The notes under the pieces were generated by a model that was given only the letters and a program-made list of their open reading frames with translations, had not been told where the DNA came from and ran no database searches. Shown here piece after piece: positions 22,395 through 31,398 of a stretch of DNA of 38,344 nt. The stretch's first letter is position 1. The number at the start of each line of letters is the position of its first letter. Position numbers and translations under genes: made by a program. The stretch covers positions 1 to 38,344 of the forward strand of contig JBNKNO010000032.1 in the NCBI GenBank assembly GCA_050293885.1, given 5' to 3'. Origin of the DNA: Nitrogeniibacter sp050293885. Its GTDB lineage: Bacteria; Pseudomonadota; Gammaproteobacteria; Burkholderiales; Rhodocyclaceae.

Positions 22395-22892
22395 ATGGAC
22401 GTCGCCCGTCGCGGCTTTCTCCGCGGCAAATTCCGCCAGGTCACCGATGAGCCCCGCCCGCCCTGGGCACTGGGCGCGATGGACTTCGAGGCCCACTGCA
22501 TACGCTGCGGCGACTGCATCAATGCGTGTCCCACCCGTGTCATTCGCGTGGGCGACGGTGGTTTCCCGACGATGGATTTTTCGCACGGCGAATGCACGTT
22601 CTGCGGCGATTGCGCTTCGGTCTGCAAGCCCGGCGCGTTGAGCCGCGAACACGATGCGGCGCCGTGGGCACTGAAGGCGAATCTGGGCGAGGCATGCATT
22701 GCGAACAAGGGTGTGGAGTGTCGGATTTGCGGCGAAAACTGTGAAGTCGGCGCCATCAGGTTTCGCCCGGCGTTGGGGGGGATTGCCCGCCCGACACTGG
22801 ACGAAGACAGCTGTACCGGTTGCGGCGCCTGCGTAGCGCCCTGCCCGGTCGACGCCATCAGCGTCGGCCACCCCATGGAGATCGAAATATGA
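22395..22892 (+). CDS. napF: NapF, ferredoxin-type maturation protein
   Basis: A cytoplasmic [4Fe-4S] protein that helps mature NapA. It has 165 residues, starting MDVARRGFLRGKF. Four cysteine motifs are seen: CIRCGDCINACP, CTFCGDCASVCKP, CRICGENC and CTGCGACVAPCP. The third is shortened, as usual in NapF. It is the first gene of napFDAGHBC. Its stop overlaps the napD start. Confidence 0.93.
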   Translation: MDVARRGFLRGKFRQVTDEPRPPWALGAMDFEAHCIRCGDCINACPTRVIRVGDGGFPTMDFSHGECTFCGDCASVCKPGALSREHDAAPWALKANLGEACIANKGVECRICGENCEVGAIRFRPALGGIARPTLDEDSCTGCGACVAPCPVDAISVGHPMEIEI

Positions 22893-23149
22893 AAGTGGCA
22901 AGTCTTGTCGTACGGGTCGTTCCGGAGCAAAGCGTCGAACTGACGCGCGAGCTGCTGGAAATTCCCGGCGTGGAAGTACATGGCACTTCGCCGGATGGCG
23001 GTCGCGTGATCGTGACCGTTGAAGAAGGCGACGGCCACTCGATGATGGATTCCATTCTGGCGGTCAACGTGAACAAACGGGTCCACGGCGTGACGCTGGC
23101 CTATGAATACACCGGTGACGGTATCGAATTGCAGGAACAGGAGGCGTGA
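22889..23149 (+). CDS. napD: NapD, NapA signal-peptide chaperone
   Basis: An 86-residue chaperone that binds the Tat signal of NapA. It has the ferredoxin-like fold: MKVASLVVRVVPEQ, EIPGVEVHGTSPDGGRVIVTVE and HGVTLAYEY. The ATG at 22889 overlaps the napF stop (ATGA). It ends 2 bases before napA. Confidence 0.92.
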   Translation: MKVASLVVRVVPEQSVELTRELLEIPGVEVHGTSPDGGRVIVTVEEGDGHSMMDSILAVNVNKRVHGVTLAYEYTGDGIELQEQEA

Positions 23150-23150
23150 A

Positions 23151-25871
23151 ATGACTATGGATCGACGTGAGTTCATCAAGGCCAATGCCGTTGCGGCGGC
23201 GGCGGCGACGGCGGGCGTAACGCTGCCGGGGACCGTTCAGGCGGCCGATGCAACGGCCACCGATGTGCGCTGGGACAAGGCGGCCTGCCGCTTCTGCGGT
23301 ACCGGCTGTTCGGTGCTCGTGGGTGTTCAGAACGGACGCGTGGTCGCCACTCAGGGCGACCCCGATGCGCCGGTCAATCGCGGCCTCAACTGCATCAAGG
23401 GCTACTTCCTGTCGAAGATCATGTACGGCGAGGATCGGCTCACCAAGCCGCTGCTGCGCATGAAGAACGGCAAGTACGACAAGAACGGCGAGTTCGCCCC
23501 GGTAAGCTGGGACCAGGCCTTCGACATCATGGCCGAGAAGTGGAAGGCCGCGCTGGCCAACGACCTCAAGGCCAACGCCGGCAAGCCGGCCGACAAGCTG
23601 ACCTCGACGGTGGGCATGTTCGGTTCCGGTCAATGGACGGTGTGGGAGGGCTATGCCGCCGCCAAGCTCATGAAGGCGGGCTTCCGCTCCAACAACATCG
23701 ACCCGAACGCGCGTCACTGCATGGCCTCGGCCGTGGCCGGCTTCATCCGTACCTTCGGTATCGATGAGCCGATGGGCTGTTACGACGATCTGGAGAACGC
23801 CGACGCCTTCGTGCTGTGGGGCTCCAACATGGCCGAGATGCACCCGATCCTGTGGTCGCGTCTGACCGACCGGCGCCTGACCCACAAGGGTTGCGAGGTG
23901 CATGTGCTGTCGACCTTCGAGCACCGCTCCTTCGAGCTGGCTGACAACGGCATGATCTTCACGCCGCAGACCGATCTGGCGATTCTCAACTACATCGCCA
24001 ACTACATCATCCAGAACAAGGCGGTTGACACCGAGTTCGTCAACAAGCACCTGAACTTCCGCAAGGGCAATACCGACATCGGCTATGGGCTGCGCCCGAC
24101 CGATNNNNNNNNNNNNNNNNNNNNNNNNNNNNNNNNNNNNNNNNNNNNNNNNNNNNNNNNNNNNNNNNNNNNNNNNNNNNNNNNNNNNNNNNNNNNNNNN
24201 NNTGACACCGAGTTCGTCAACAAGCACCTGAACTTCCGCAAGGGCAATACCGACATCGGCTATGGGCTGCGCCCGACCGATCCGCGCGAGAAGGCGGCCA
24301 AGAATGCCAAGAAAGCCGGCGGTTCCGAGCCGACGACCTTCGAGGAATATGCGGCCTTCGTTTCCGAATACACCCTCGAGAAGGTGTCCAAGCTCTCCGG
24401 CGTGCCTGCCGAGCGGCTCGAGCGTCTGGCCCAGCTGTATGCCGATCCGAGCAAGAAGGTCACCTCCTACTGGACCATGGGTTTCAACCAGCACACCCGC
24501 GGTAGCTGGGCCAACAACCTGATCTACAACGTGCACCTGCTCACCGGCAAGATCTCCAAGCCCGGTAGCGGCCCGTTCTCGCTCACCGGCCAGCCGTCGG
24601 CTTGCGGCACGGCGCGCGAGGTCGGCACCTTCGCGCACCGTCTGCCCGCGGATCTGGTGGTGGCCAAACCGGCGCATCGCAAGGTTGGCGAGAAGATCTG
24701 GAAGCTGCCGGAAGGCTTCCTCAACGGCAAGGTGGGCTACCACGCCGTGCTCCAGAGCCGCATGCTCAAGGACGGCAAGCTCAAGGTTTACTGGGTGAGC
24801 TGCAACAACAACATGCAGGCCGGACCGAACACCAATACCGAGACCTATCCGGGCTGGCGTAATCCGGAAGCCTTCGTGGTGGTGTCCGATCCGTACCCGA
24901 CGGTCTCCGCGCTGTCGGCCGACCTGATTCTGCCGACCGCGATGTGGACCGAGAAGGAAGGCGCCTACGGCAACGCCGAGCGTCGCACCCAGTTCTGGCG
25001 CCAGCAAGTCGCGCCCCCGGGTGAGGCCAAGTCCGACCTGTGGCAGTTCGTCGAGTTCTCCAAGCGTATCAAGGTCGAGGAGGCCTGGCCGGCCGACATG
25101 ATCGCCAAGAAGCCGGAGTACAAGGGCAAGACCCTGTACGACGTGCTCTTTGCCAACGGCCAGGTGAATGCTTTCCCGCTCTCCGATGTCGCCAAGGCCA
25201 ACGATCATGCCTGGACCGGCTACATGAACGACGAGTCCAAGGAGCTGGGTTACTACCTGCAGAAGGGCCTGTTCGAGGAATACGCCAGCTGGGGCCGTGG
25301 TCACGGTCACGACCTGGCCGATTTCGACGCCTATCACAAGGCGCGCGGCCTGCGCTGGCCGGTGGTTGATGGCAAGGAAACCCTGTGGCGTTTCCGCGAA
25401 GGCTACGATCCGTACGTCACCAAGGGCGCCGACATCGAGTTCTACGGCAAGCCGGACAAAAGGGCTGTGGTCTTCTCGCTGCCGTACGAGCCGCCCGCAG
25501 AAAGCCCGGATCAGGAATACGACATGTGGTTGTGTACCGGCCGCGTGCTGGAGCACTGGCATACCGGCTCCATGACGCAGCGTGTGCCCGAGCTTCACCG
25601 TTCGGTGCCCGAAGCGCAGGTGTTCATGAACCCGGACGATGCAGCGCGTCGTGGTCTGCAGCGCGGCATGAGTGTGAAAGTGGCCTCCCGCCGTGGCGAA
25701 ATCGTCGCCCGTGTGGAAACCCGCGGTCGCAACAAGCCGCCGGTTGGCCTGATCTTCATCCCCTTCTTCGATTCAGGTCGCCTGGTTAACAAACTCACCC
25801 TCGATGCGACTTGCCCGATCTCGAAAGAGACCGACTTCAAGAAGTGTGCGGTGAAGGTCACCAAGGCCTGA
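23151..25871 (+). CDS. napA: NapA, periplasmic nitrate reductase catalytic subunit (contains an assembly artefact)
   Basis: NapA reduces nitrate to nitrite in the periplasm with a Mo-bis-MGD cofactor and one [4Fe-4S] cluster. The Tat signal DRREFIKANA starts the protein. The cluster cysteines are 46, 49, 53 and 81 (CRFCGTGC ... CIKGYF). Cys190 in NARHCMASAVAG is the Mo ligand. The end, FIPFFDSGRLVNKLTLD, is typical. The encoded 906 residues include 59 false ones from a duplicated flank and N run, so about 847 is the real length, close to normal. The ATG at 23151 follows AGGAGG. Confidence 0.96.
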   Translation: MTMDRREFIKANAVAAAAATAGVTLPGTVQAADATATDVRWDKAACRFCGTGCSVLVGVQNGRVVATQGDPDAPVNRGLNCIKGYFLSKIMYGEDRLTKPLLRMKNGKYDKNGEFAPVSWDQAFDIMAEKWKAALANDLKANAGKPADKLTSTVGMFGSGQWTVWEGYAAAKLMKAGFRSNNIDPNARHCMASAVAGFIRTFGIDEPMGCYDDLENADAFVLWGSNMAEMHPILWSRLTDRRLTHKGCEVHVLSTFEHRSFELADNGMIFTPQTDLAILNYIANYIIQNKAVDTEFVNKHLNFRKGNTDIGYGLRPTDXXXXXXXXXXXXXXXXXXXXXXXXXXXXXXXXXDTEFVNKHLNFRKGNTDIGYGLRPTDPREKAAKNAKKAGGSEPTTFEEYAAFVSEYTLEKVSKLSGVPAERLERLAQLYADPSKKVTSYWTMGFNQHTRGSWANNLIYNVHLLTGKISKPGSGPFSLTGQPSACGTAREVGTFAHRLPADLVVAKPAHRKVGEKIWKLPEGFLNGKVGYHAVLQSRMLKDGKLKVYWVSCNNNMQAGPNTNTETYPGWRNPEAFVVVSDPYPTVSALSADLILPTAMWTEKEGAYGNAERRTQFWRQQVAPPGEAKSDLWQFVEFSKRIKVEEAWPADMIAKKPEYKGKTLYDVLFANGQVNAFPLSDVAKANDHAWTGYMNDESKELGYYLQKGLFEEYASWGRGHGHDLADFDAYHKARGLRWPVVDGKETLWRFREGYDPYVTKGADIEFYGKPDKRAVVFSLPYEPPAESPDQEYDMWLCTGRVLEHWHTGSMTQRVPELHRSVPEAQVFMNPDDAARRGLQRGMSVKVASRRGEIVARVETRGRNKPPVGLIFIPFFDSGRLVNKLTLDATCPISKETDFKKCAVKVTKA
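24026..24281 (+). other. Scaffolding artefact: 98 N with duplicated flanks, in napA
   Basis: Bases 24026-24104 are repeated at 24203-24281 on each side of N (24105-24202). The offset is again 177 bases. One copy and the N run should be removed. Confidence 0.95.
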
Positions 25872-25937
25872 GGAAGGAGATGCGTCTGATGCGAGGCGGT
25901 GGTCGTGATCCCCGCCGCCTCGTCAGACGCGCGCCCA

Positions 25938-26789
25938 ATGAACGCCTCGAGCAAATCCTCCACCCGCGACAAGTCTGTCCAGGCGCGTCGCCGTTTCCTG
26001 CGGGAAATGGCCGGCGCGGCGGGCGGCGCCTGCATGCTGGCGCTCGGGGTCGGGCTGTACGGCAGCGAGGCCAGTGCCCGCCCGGCGCTGGCCGTGCGGC
26101 CACCCGGCGCCTTGCCGGAACCGGATTTTCTCGCCGCCTGCGTGCGCTGTGGCCTGTGTGTGCGCGACTGCCCCTACGACACGCTCAAGCTTTCGCGGTT
26201 GGGCGATAACGTGGCGACCGGCACCCCGTATTTCACCGCCCGCGACATCCCCTGCGAGATGTGCGAGGACATCCCTTGTGTGAAAGCCTGCCCGACCGGC
26301 GCGCTCGATCATGAGCTGACCGACATCAGCGACGCACGCATGGGCCTCGCGGTGCTCATCGACCATGAAACCTGCCTGAACTACCTGGGCCTGCGCTGTG
26401 ACGTGTGCTACCGCGTGTGCCCGGTCATCGACAAGGCCATCACGCTCGACCTGGTGCATAACCCGCGTTCCGATCGGCACGCCATGCTGCTGCCTACCGT
26501 GCATTCGGACTATTGCACCGGCTGCGGCAAGTGCGAGAAATCCTGTGTGCTGCCCGAGGCGGCCATTCGCGTGCTGCCGCCCAAACTGGCGCAGGGCCAG
26601 GCCGCCGAGCACTACCGCAAGGGCTGGGCCGAGAAGGAGAAGGCCGGCGGTTCGATCATCGGCGATCAGGAACAGTTGCCCATGCGCGGGCTGGAAGGTC
26701 GCAAGTATGGCGATACGCGCATGGCGCCTGAACACGTACCGCCGGCGGCGGACAAACCCGCCGGGCTCGATTCCGGGTGGAAGCCATGA
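25938..26789 (+). CDS. napG: NapG, periplasmic ferredoxin-type electron transfer protein
   Basis: NapG forms with NapH a quinol dehydrogenase pathway to NapC and NapAB. The Tat signal RRRFLREMAGAAGGACMLALG is clear, followed by four [4Fe-4S] motifs: CVRCGLCVRDCP, CEMCEDIPCVKACP, CDVCYRVCP and CTGCGKCEKSC. Length 283 from the ATG at 25938 (MNASSKS). GTG at 25899 would add 13 residues, but the Tat region fits the ATG. The strong GGAAGGAG (25872-25879) lies 58 bases before this ATG and next to an ATG in another frame. The stop overlaps napH. Confidence 0.92.
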   Translation: MNASSKSSTRDKSVQARRRFLREMAGAAGGACMLALGVGLYGSEASARPALAVRPPGALPEPDFLAACVRCGLCVRDCPYDTLKLSRLGDNVATGTPYFTARDIPCEMCEDIPCVKACPTGALDHELTDISDARMGLAVLIDHETCLNYLGLRCDVCYRVCPVIDKAITLDLVHNPRSDRHAMLLPTVHSDYCTGCGKCEKSCVLPEAAIRVLPPKLAQGQAAEHYRKGWAEKEKAGGSIIGDQEQLPMRGLEGRKYGDTRMAPEHVPPAADKPAGLDSGWKP

Positions 26790-27886
26790 CTACCGCAGCC
26801 CACACCCACCCCGGATCCGGCGTGCCGACGCCGCGCGGCGCACAGCGGGCGGCCACCGTGGCCCAGCCAGGCGCCGAGGCCGTGCGCGTGAAAGGGCGGC
26901 TGCGGGCCAACAAGTGGCTGTTGCTGCGGCGTCTGTCGCAACTGGGCATTCTCGCCCTGTTCATGCTCGGGCCGTGGTTCGGCGTATGGATCGTCAAAGG
27001 CAATCTCTCGTCCAGCCTCACGCTCGGCGTGCTGCCGCTCACCGATCCGTATCTCGCGCTGCAGTCGATCGCAGCCGGGCACCTGCCCTACAAGGACGCC
27101 CTGCTCGGCGCCGGCATCGTACTGGCCTTCTATCTGCTGTTCGGGGGCCGACTGTTCTGTGCCTGGGTCTGCCCCGTCAATCTGGTCACCGATGCGGCCG
27201 CGTGGTTGCGCCGCCGTCTGGGCATCAAGGGCGGCAAGACACCCAGCGCTGCCACCCGTTACTGGTTGTTGGCGCTGACCCTGGTGGCCTCGGCGCTGAC
27301 CGGAAGCATTGCCTGGGAGNNNNNNNNNNNNNNNNNNNNNNNNNNNNNNNNNNNNNNNNNNNNNNNNNNNNNNNNNNNNNNNNNNNNNNNNNNNNNNNNN
27401 NNNNNNNNNNNNNNNNNNCCCAGCGCTGCCACCCGTTACTGGTTGTTGGCGCTGACCCTGGTGGCCTCGGCGCTGACCGGAAGCATTGCCTGGGAGTGGG
27501 TCAATCCGGTGTCCATGCTGCACCGGGGCCTCATTTTCGGATTCGGTCTTGCCTGGGGCGTTGTGCTGGCTGTTTTTCTGTACGACCTGCTGTTCGCCAG
27601 CCGGGGCTGGTGTGGCCACGTGTGCCCGATGGGCGCTTTCTATGGCGTGTTGGGCAAGACGGCCTTGATCCGCGTCACGGCGGACAAGCGCAGCAGTTGC
27701 GACGATTGTATGGACTGTTTTGCGGTGTGCCCGGAACCTCAGGTCATCCGGCCGGCGCTCAAGGCGGTGGGGCAGTCCCACCCGCTGATTCTTGATCAGG
27801 ATTGCACCAGTTGTGCACGTTGTATCGATGTGTGCGGCAAGGATGTATTTAGATTGACCACCCGATTCGATAGGAGCGAGTCATGA
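26786..27886 (+). CDS. napH: NapH, membrane quinol dehydrogenase subunit (contains an assembly artefact)
   Basis: An integral membrane protein with about four hydrophobic segments and cytoplasmic ferredoxin motifs. Family features are ALQSIAAGHLPYKDALLGA, FCAWVCPVNLVTDAA, RGWCGHVCPMGAFYG, and the C-terminal clusters CDDCMDCFAVCPEP and CTSCARCIDVCGKDVF. A duplicate flank with 99 N adds 59 false residues, so the real length is about 307. The ATG at 26786 overlaps the napG stop, and the stop overlaps napB. Confidence 0.93.
   Translation: MTTAAHTHPGSGVPTPRGAQRAATVAQPGAEAVRVKGRLRANKWLLLRRLSQLGILALFMLGPWFGVWIVKGNLSSSLTLGVLPLTDPYLALQSIAAGHLPYKDALLGAGIVLAFYLLFGGRLFCAWVCPVNLVTDAAAWLRRRLGIKGGKTPSAATRYWLLALTLVASALTGSIAWEXXXXXXXXXXXXXXXXXXXXXXXXXXXXXXXXXPSAATRYWLLALTLVASALTGSIAWEWVNPVSMLHRGLIFGFGLAWGVVLAVFLYDLLFASRGWCGHVCPMGAFYGVLGKTALIRVTADKRSSCDDCMDCFAVCPEPQVIRPALKAVGQSHPLILDQDCTSCARCIDVCGKDVFRLTTRFDRSES
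27242..27496 (+). other. Scaffolding artefact: 99 N with duplicated flanks, in napH
   Basis: Bases 27242-27319 are repeated at 27419-27496 around N (27320-27418). The offset is again 177 bases, so this is an assembly join, not a real repeat. Confidence 0.95.
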
Positions 27887-28332
27887 ACAACAAGACCCGT
27901 AATTTCTTGGTCGCTTTGTTGGCTGTCGTCAGTATGGGCAGTGCTTCAAGCGTTCTCGCTGGCGAAGCTGTGAAGTCCCTCCGGGGAAGCGAAGTTTCGT
28001 CTGACGAAGTACAACCCGGCAAGTACACGGTGGAGAAGGATGGGCCCCCCATCGAGCGAAACTATGTGCAGCAGCCACCGCTGATCCCGCACAAGATCGA
28101 CGGCTACAAGATCACCACCAACTTCAACAAGTGCATGGATTGCCACTCATGGACGCGTTACCGCGAGATGGGCGCCACCAAGGTGAGCCTGACGCACTTC
28201 AAGGACCGGGATGGCAAGGAGCTGTCCAACATCTCGCCGCGGCGTTACTTCTGCAACCAGTGCCACGTGCCGCAGACCGATGCCAAGCCGCTGGTGGAAA
28301 ACACCTTCAAGAAAGCCGAAGGCTTGCGCTGA
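27883..28332 (+). CDS. napB: NapB, diheme cytochrome c subunit
   Basis: A periplasmic diheme c-type cytochrome that passes electrons to NapA. It has 149 residues with a signal peptide (NFLVALLAVVSMGSASSVLA) cut after about residue 26. The two heme motifs are CMDCH (84-88) and CNQCH (124-128). The family segment PPLIPHKIDGYKIT includes the axial histidine. It needs the ccm genes downstream for heme attachment. Confidence 0.95.
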   Translation: MNNKTRNFLVALLAVVSMGSASSVLAGEAVKSLRGSEVSSDEVQPGKYTVEKDGPPIERNYVQQPPLIPHKIDGYKITTNFNKCMDCHSWTRYREMGATKVSLTHFKDRDGKELSNISPRRYFCNQCHVPQTDAKPLVENTFKKAEGLR

Positions 28333-28353
28333 TCGACCGCTAGGGAGCACAAC

Positions 28354-28989
28354 ATGAGTTACGACAACAACAAGGGCGGCCTTTTCGCGCGCCTGCGCGG
28401 TGCCGGCTTGGGGCTGGTCGCGCTGGTGTTCGTTGCCGGTATCCTGTTCTGGGGGGCATTCAACACCGCCATGGAATGGACCAACCGCGAGGCGTTCTGC
28501 ATCTCCTGCCACGAGATGAAGGACAACGTCTACAAGGAATACCGCAACACCATTCACTTCTCGAACCGCAGCGGCGTGCGGGCCACCTGCCCGGACTGTC
28601 ATGTGCCCAAGGAGTGGACGCACAAGATCATCCGCAAGATTCAGGCGTCCAACGAGGTCTGGCACAAGCTGCTCGGCACCATCAACACACGCGAGAAGTT
28701 CCAGGCTCATCGTCTGGAGTTGGCGCAGCATGAGTGGGAGCGGATGCGCAAGACCGACTCGCGCGAGTGCCGCAACTGTCACAACTACGAGTACTTCGAC
28801 TACACCGCCCAGGGCCGGCGTTCCACTCGCCTGCACCAGGAGGGTTTCGCCGAAGGCAAGACCTGCATCGACTGCCACAAGGGAATTGCCCACGAACTGC
28901 CGGCGGTGGAACAGGATATTGGTGCCGACAAGGGCGGCGCCAGCCAGGAGACCTTCCATCCCGATACGGCGCCCGCGCCAAAAGAGTAG
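28354..28989 (+). CDS. napC: NapC, tetraheme quinol dehydrogenase
   Basis: A membrane-anchored NapC/NirT tetraheme cytochrome that oxidises quinol and feeds NapB. One N-terminal anchor is seen (about 16-37). Four heme motifs are present: CISCH, CPDCH, CRNCH and CIDCH. The sequence ANLYKEYRNT-like stretch is NVYKEYRNTIHFSNRSGVRA in this protein. It is 211 residues, the usual length. A terminator follows. Confidence 0.95.
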   Translation: MSYDNNKGGLFARLRGAGLGLVALVFVAGILFWGAFNTAMEWTNREAFCISCHEMKDNVYKEYRNTIHFSNRSGVRATCPDCHVPKEWTHKIIRKIQASNEVWHKLLGTINTREKFQAHRLELAQHEWERMRKTDSRECRNCHNYEYFDYTAQGRRSTRLHQEGFAEGKTCIDCHKGIAHELPAVEQDIGADKGGASQETFHPDTAPAPKE

Positions 28990-29010
28990 GACATTCGGTT
29001 GAATCGGGTT

Positions 29011-29039
29011 CAAGGGCCGCTGTCGCGGCCCTTGTTTTT
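29011..29039 (+). terminator. Rho-independent terminator after napC
   Basis: CAAGGGCCGC (29011-29020), loop TGTC, GCGGCCCTTG (29025-29034), then a T-run (29035-29039). A perfect 10-bp stem, it separates nap from what follows, so ccm does not simply read through from nap. Confidence 0.95.
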
Positions 29040-29097
29040 GGCGCTGCCAAGTGTCCGGCGCGATAGCGATGATCGGCCGGGCCCAGCGTCACTTTCG

Positions 29098-29250
29098 CTT
29101 GTCGGGAATTATTCGCTGTCGATATCGTTGTCGAGTCTTGTGGTTGAAACTCCCCCGCTGGAAGTAACGGAAGCGGCCGGTTTGCGGGACGATAGAACAC
29201 CGGTTTGCCGACGCGAGCATGAGGGTGCCGTCGGTGCGATCCGGCCCTCT
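29098..29250 (+). pseudogene. Decayed copy of the ccmA promoter and 5' end
   Basis: CGAGTCTTGTGGTTGAA (29132-29148) is identical to 30747-30763 upstream of ccmA. The next 41 bases from GCTGGAAGT (29157) match the ccmA start region with 9 mismatches (about 78%), and the copy translates as LEVTEAAGLRDDR against LEVTELACLRGDR. Weaker likeness continues on both sides. The ATG of ccmA is changed here, and the Walker A region is lost. It is thus a non-functional relic. Sequence from 29250 to 29496 shows no other gene. Confidence 0.7.
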
Positions 29251-29496
29251 GCGACTGGCGATCCCCACGAGGTGAGTGTTTGCCGTCGGTTGAGTGAGAA
29301 TCACTGCACGGTCCCGGTGCCGACCGGGCGCTGATGGCGGCTCTTCGTGTGTATTCTCTGCATGCGTAGCGCAATTGGGCCGCTGACTTGAGCGGGTGGG
29401 TGGCGCCTATCCGATTGCGCGATCGCTCGGTGGGCTTGCTTGGCGAAATACGGCCGGCATGGCCTCATGGCTAGTGTTGGCGTTCCTGGAATTGAC

Positions 29497-30591
29497 ATGG
29501 CATCAGGCAATATTTCGGCAAGCAGCAAGTTTCTCAGCGTACAGGCCGCGCGTGGTGCGGCAGCTTTGCTCGTCGCGTTCTTCCATGGCCAGCATGTCGT
29601 CAAGCAATCCCTCGGCCTCGACAATCTTCCGTTCGGCGGCATATTCGAATTCGGGCACGCCGGCGTCGAATTCTTCTTCGTTCTGAGCGGCTTCATCATT
29701 TTCTACGTGCATCAAGCAGATCTCGATACACCACGGAATCTGCCCGAATTCCTTTGGAAGAGAGCCAGCCGGATCTATCCGGTGTTCTGGTTCGTGATGA
29801 TCTTCTATGTGGGCAAGAGCATTGTCGCGGGCAATTTTGAATGGGGCTATTTCCTCAAGACGATGTTCTTGCTGCCTCAACCGCCATACCCTTTGCTGGG
29901 TCAGTCATGGACACTGGTGCACGAACAACTGTTCTATGTGATGTTCGCGCTGGCAGTCGTGAATGTCAGGTTGGCTTGCGTACTTGTGGCGTTTTGGTTG
30001 GCGGTCTTTGCGTTCATGCCCTTTTCGGGGCTGGATGAGAGCGGCGCCGCGCGCGACACGGTGGTGACGATCTGGTCCGCCTACAATTTTCTTTTCATCA
30101 TCGGCATCTTCGTTGCATGGTTGTCGCGTCGGGCACGCATTCCGGCACCACGCGCGCTGGCGGTGGTGGGAGTCGTGGCATTTCTTGCCACAGGCATGGT
30201 CGACAATCACAGGGGTTTCGTGGGCGAGATGGCGACAGGCACCTTGCTGTATGGAGTGTCCTCCGGACTTCTCCTGCTGGGCTTGGTGGCGGCTGAGGCG
30301 AGGGGCGCGCTGCGTGTCGGTCGGTGGGCAAACTGGATGGGCGACCTTTCCTATCCTTTGTATTTGATTCATGGCGCCGCGATCAGTGTTACGTCAGTGG
30401 TTTTTCTGAAACTCGGTTGGGGTGGATCGGGGGCGCTGCTCCTCGTCGCGAGCGTGGCGATCGCGTGTGTGGCCGCGCATCTTGTGAACAGGCTCGTCGA
30501 GCGTCCCGTCGCGCGTATTCTTCGACGCACGTGGACACGCTGGCAGGTTGCGGCCCAAGCACCTGGGAATCTTAGGACCGAACGTCCGTAG
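29497..30591 (+). CDS. Acyltransferase 3 family membrane protein
   Basis: An OafA/ExoZ-like acyltransferase with about ten hydrophobic segments, which would acylate a cell-surface sugar. Early residues FLSVQAARGAAALLVAFFHG hold the family's R-G and H catalytic region, and GHAGVEFFFVLSGFIIFYVH and SWTLVHEQLFYVMFAL follow. 364 residues from ATG 29497; ATG 29467 and TTG 29440 are other possible starts, all without a strong ribosome site. Codon use and base content look less GC-rich than in the neighbours. It sits between a relic of ccmA and the real ccmA, so it was probably inserted there. Confidence 0.88.
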   Translation: MASGNISASSKFLSVQAARGAAALLVAFFHGQHVVKQSLGLDNLPFGGIFEFGHAGVEFFFVLSGFIIFYVHQADLDTPRNLPEFLWKRASRIYPVFWFVMIFYVGKSIVAGNFEWGYFLKTMFLLPQPPYPLLGQSWTLVHEQLFYVMFALAVVNVRLACVLVAFWLAVFAFMPFSGLDESGAARDTVVTIWSAYNFLFIIGIFVAWLSRRARIPAPRALAVVGVVAFLATGMVDNHRGFVGEMATGTLLYGVSSGLLLLGLVAAEARGALRVGRWANWMGDLSYPLYLIHGAAISVTSVVFLKLGWGGSGALLLVASVAIACVAAHLVNRLVERPVARILRRTWTRWQVAAQAPGNLRTERP

Positions 30592-30771
30592 ACGGTCCGC
30601 GGGCGTCTTGCTTGGATTTCGGGCCAGGTGGCGTGAAAGTGCCGTTGCTTTCGGGTCAACTGCCTTCTCGACCTGAACGGGCCGTCCGGCGGACAAACCT
30701 GCGCAACACCGTTGCGTGGGAAATTATCCCTCGCCTATCTTTTTACCGAGTCTTGTGGTTGAATCGCGTCC

Positions 30772-31398
30772 ATGCTGGAAGTGACCGAACTCGCCTGTTT
30801 GCGTGGCGACAGAATGCTTTTCGCCGACGTGAACCTCACGGTGTCACCCGGCGAGTTGGTGCGTATCGGCGGGCCCAACGGGGTCGGCAAGACGAGTCTG
30901 CTGCGTTTGCTGTGCGGGTTGTCGGTGCCCGAGTTCGGCCAGGTGAGTTGGCGCGGCGAACGCATCGACCGCAATCGGGACGTCTTCCATAAAGACATGC
31001 TCTATCTGGGCCATTCGGCGGCGCTCAACGATCTGCTCACGCCGCTCGAAAACCTGCGCTTCGCCTCGGCCACCCACGGCCATGGGGCGGATGAGGCGCG
31101 CTGCGATGCCGCGCTCGATCGCATCGGTCTGAGCTTGCAGCGCGATCTGCCGGCCAAGGTGCTGTCGCAAGGGCAACGCCGGCGGGTGGGGCTGGCGCGG
31201 CTGTATCTCTCCGAAGACGTACCCTTGTGGATTCTCGACGAGCCTTTCGTGGCGCTCGATGTCGATGCGGTCAAGGATCTGGCCGCCTGGCTGGACGCGC
31301 ACTGCGCCCGTGGCGGCATGGTGGTGATGACCACCCACCAGGACGTGCCGTTCAGCACCCCGCTGCGCCTTTTCGATCTGGCGGGGTCGGCATGCTGA
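30772..31398 (+). CDS. ccmA: CcmA, heme exporter ATP-binding subunit
   Basis: The ATPase of the CcmABCD complex, which releases holo-CcmE during cytochrome c maturation. Walker A is GGPNGVGKTS (about 33-42), the signature is LSQGQRRRVGLARL, and Walker B is LWILDEPFVALD. 208 residues. The 180 bases before it contain the original of the relic at 29098-29250, so the promoter is probably in that stretch. The stop overlaps ccmB. Confidence 0.96.
   Translation: MLEVTELACLRGDRMLFADVNLTVSPGELVRIGGPNGVGKTSLLRLLCGLSVPEFGQVSWRGERIDRNRDVFHKDMLYLGHSAALNDLLTPLENLRFASATHGHGADEARCDAALDRIGLSLQRDLPAKVLSQGQRRRVGLARLYLSEDVPLWILDEPFVALDVDAVKDLAAWLDAHCARGGMVVMTTHQDVPFSTPLRLFDLAGSAC

Noticed and set aside
23064..25598. 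Minus-strand open frame of 844 codons opposite napA
   Set aside because: An antisense shadow of napA. It even spans the N run, and no domain is visible.
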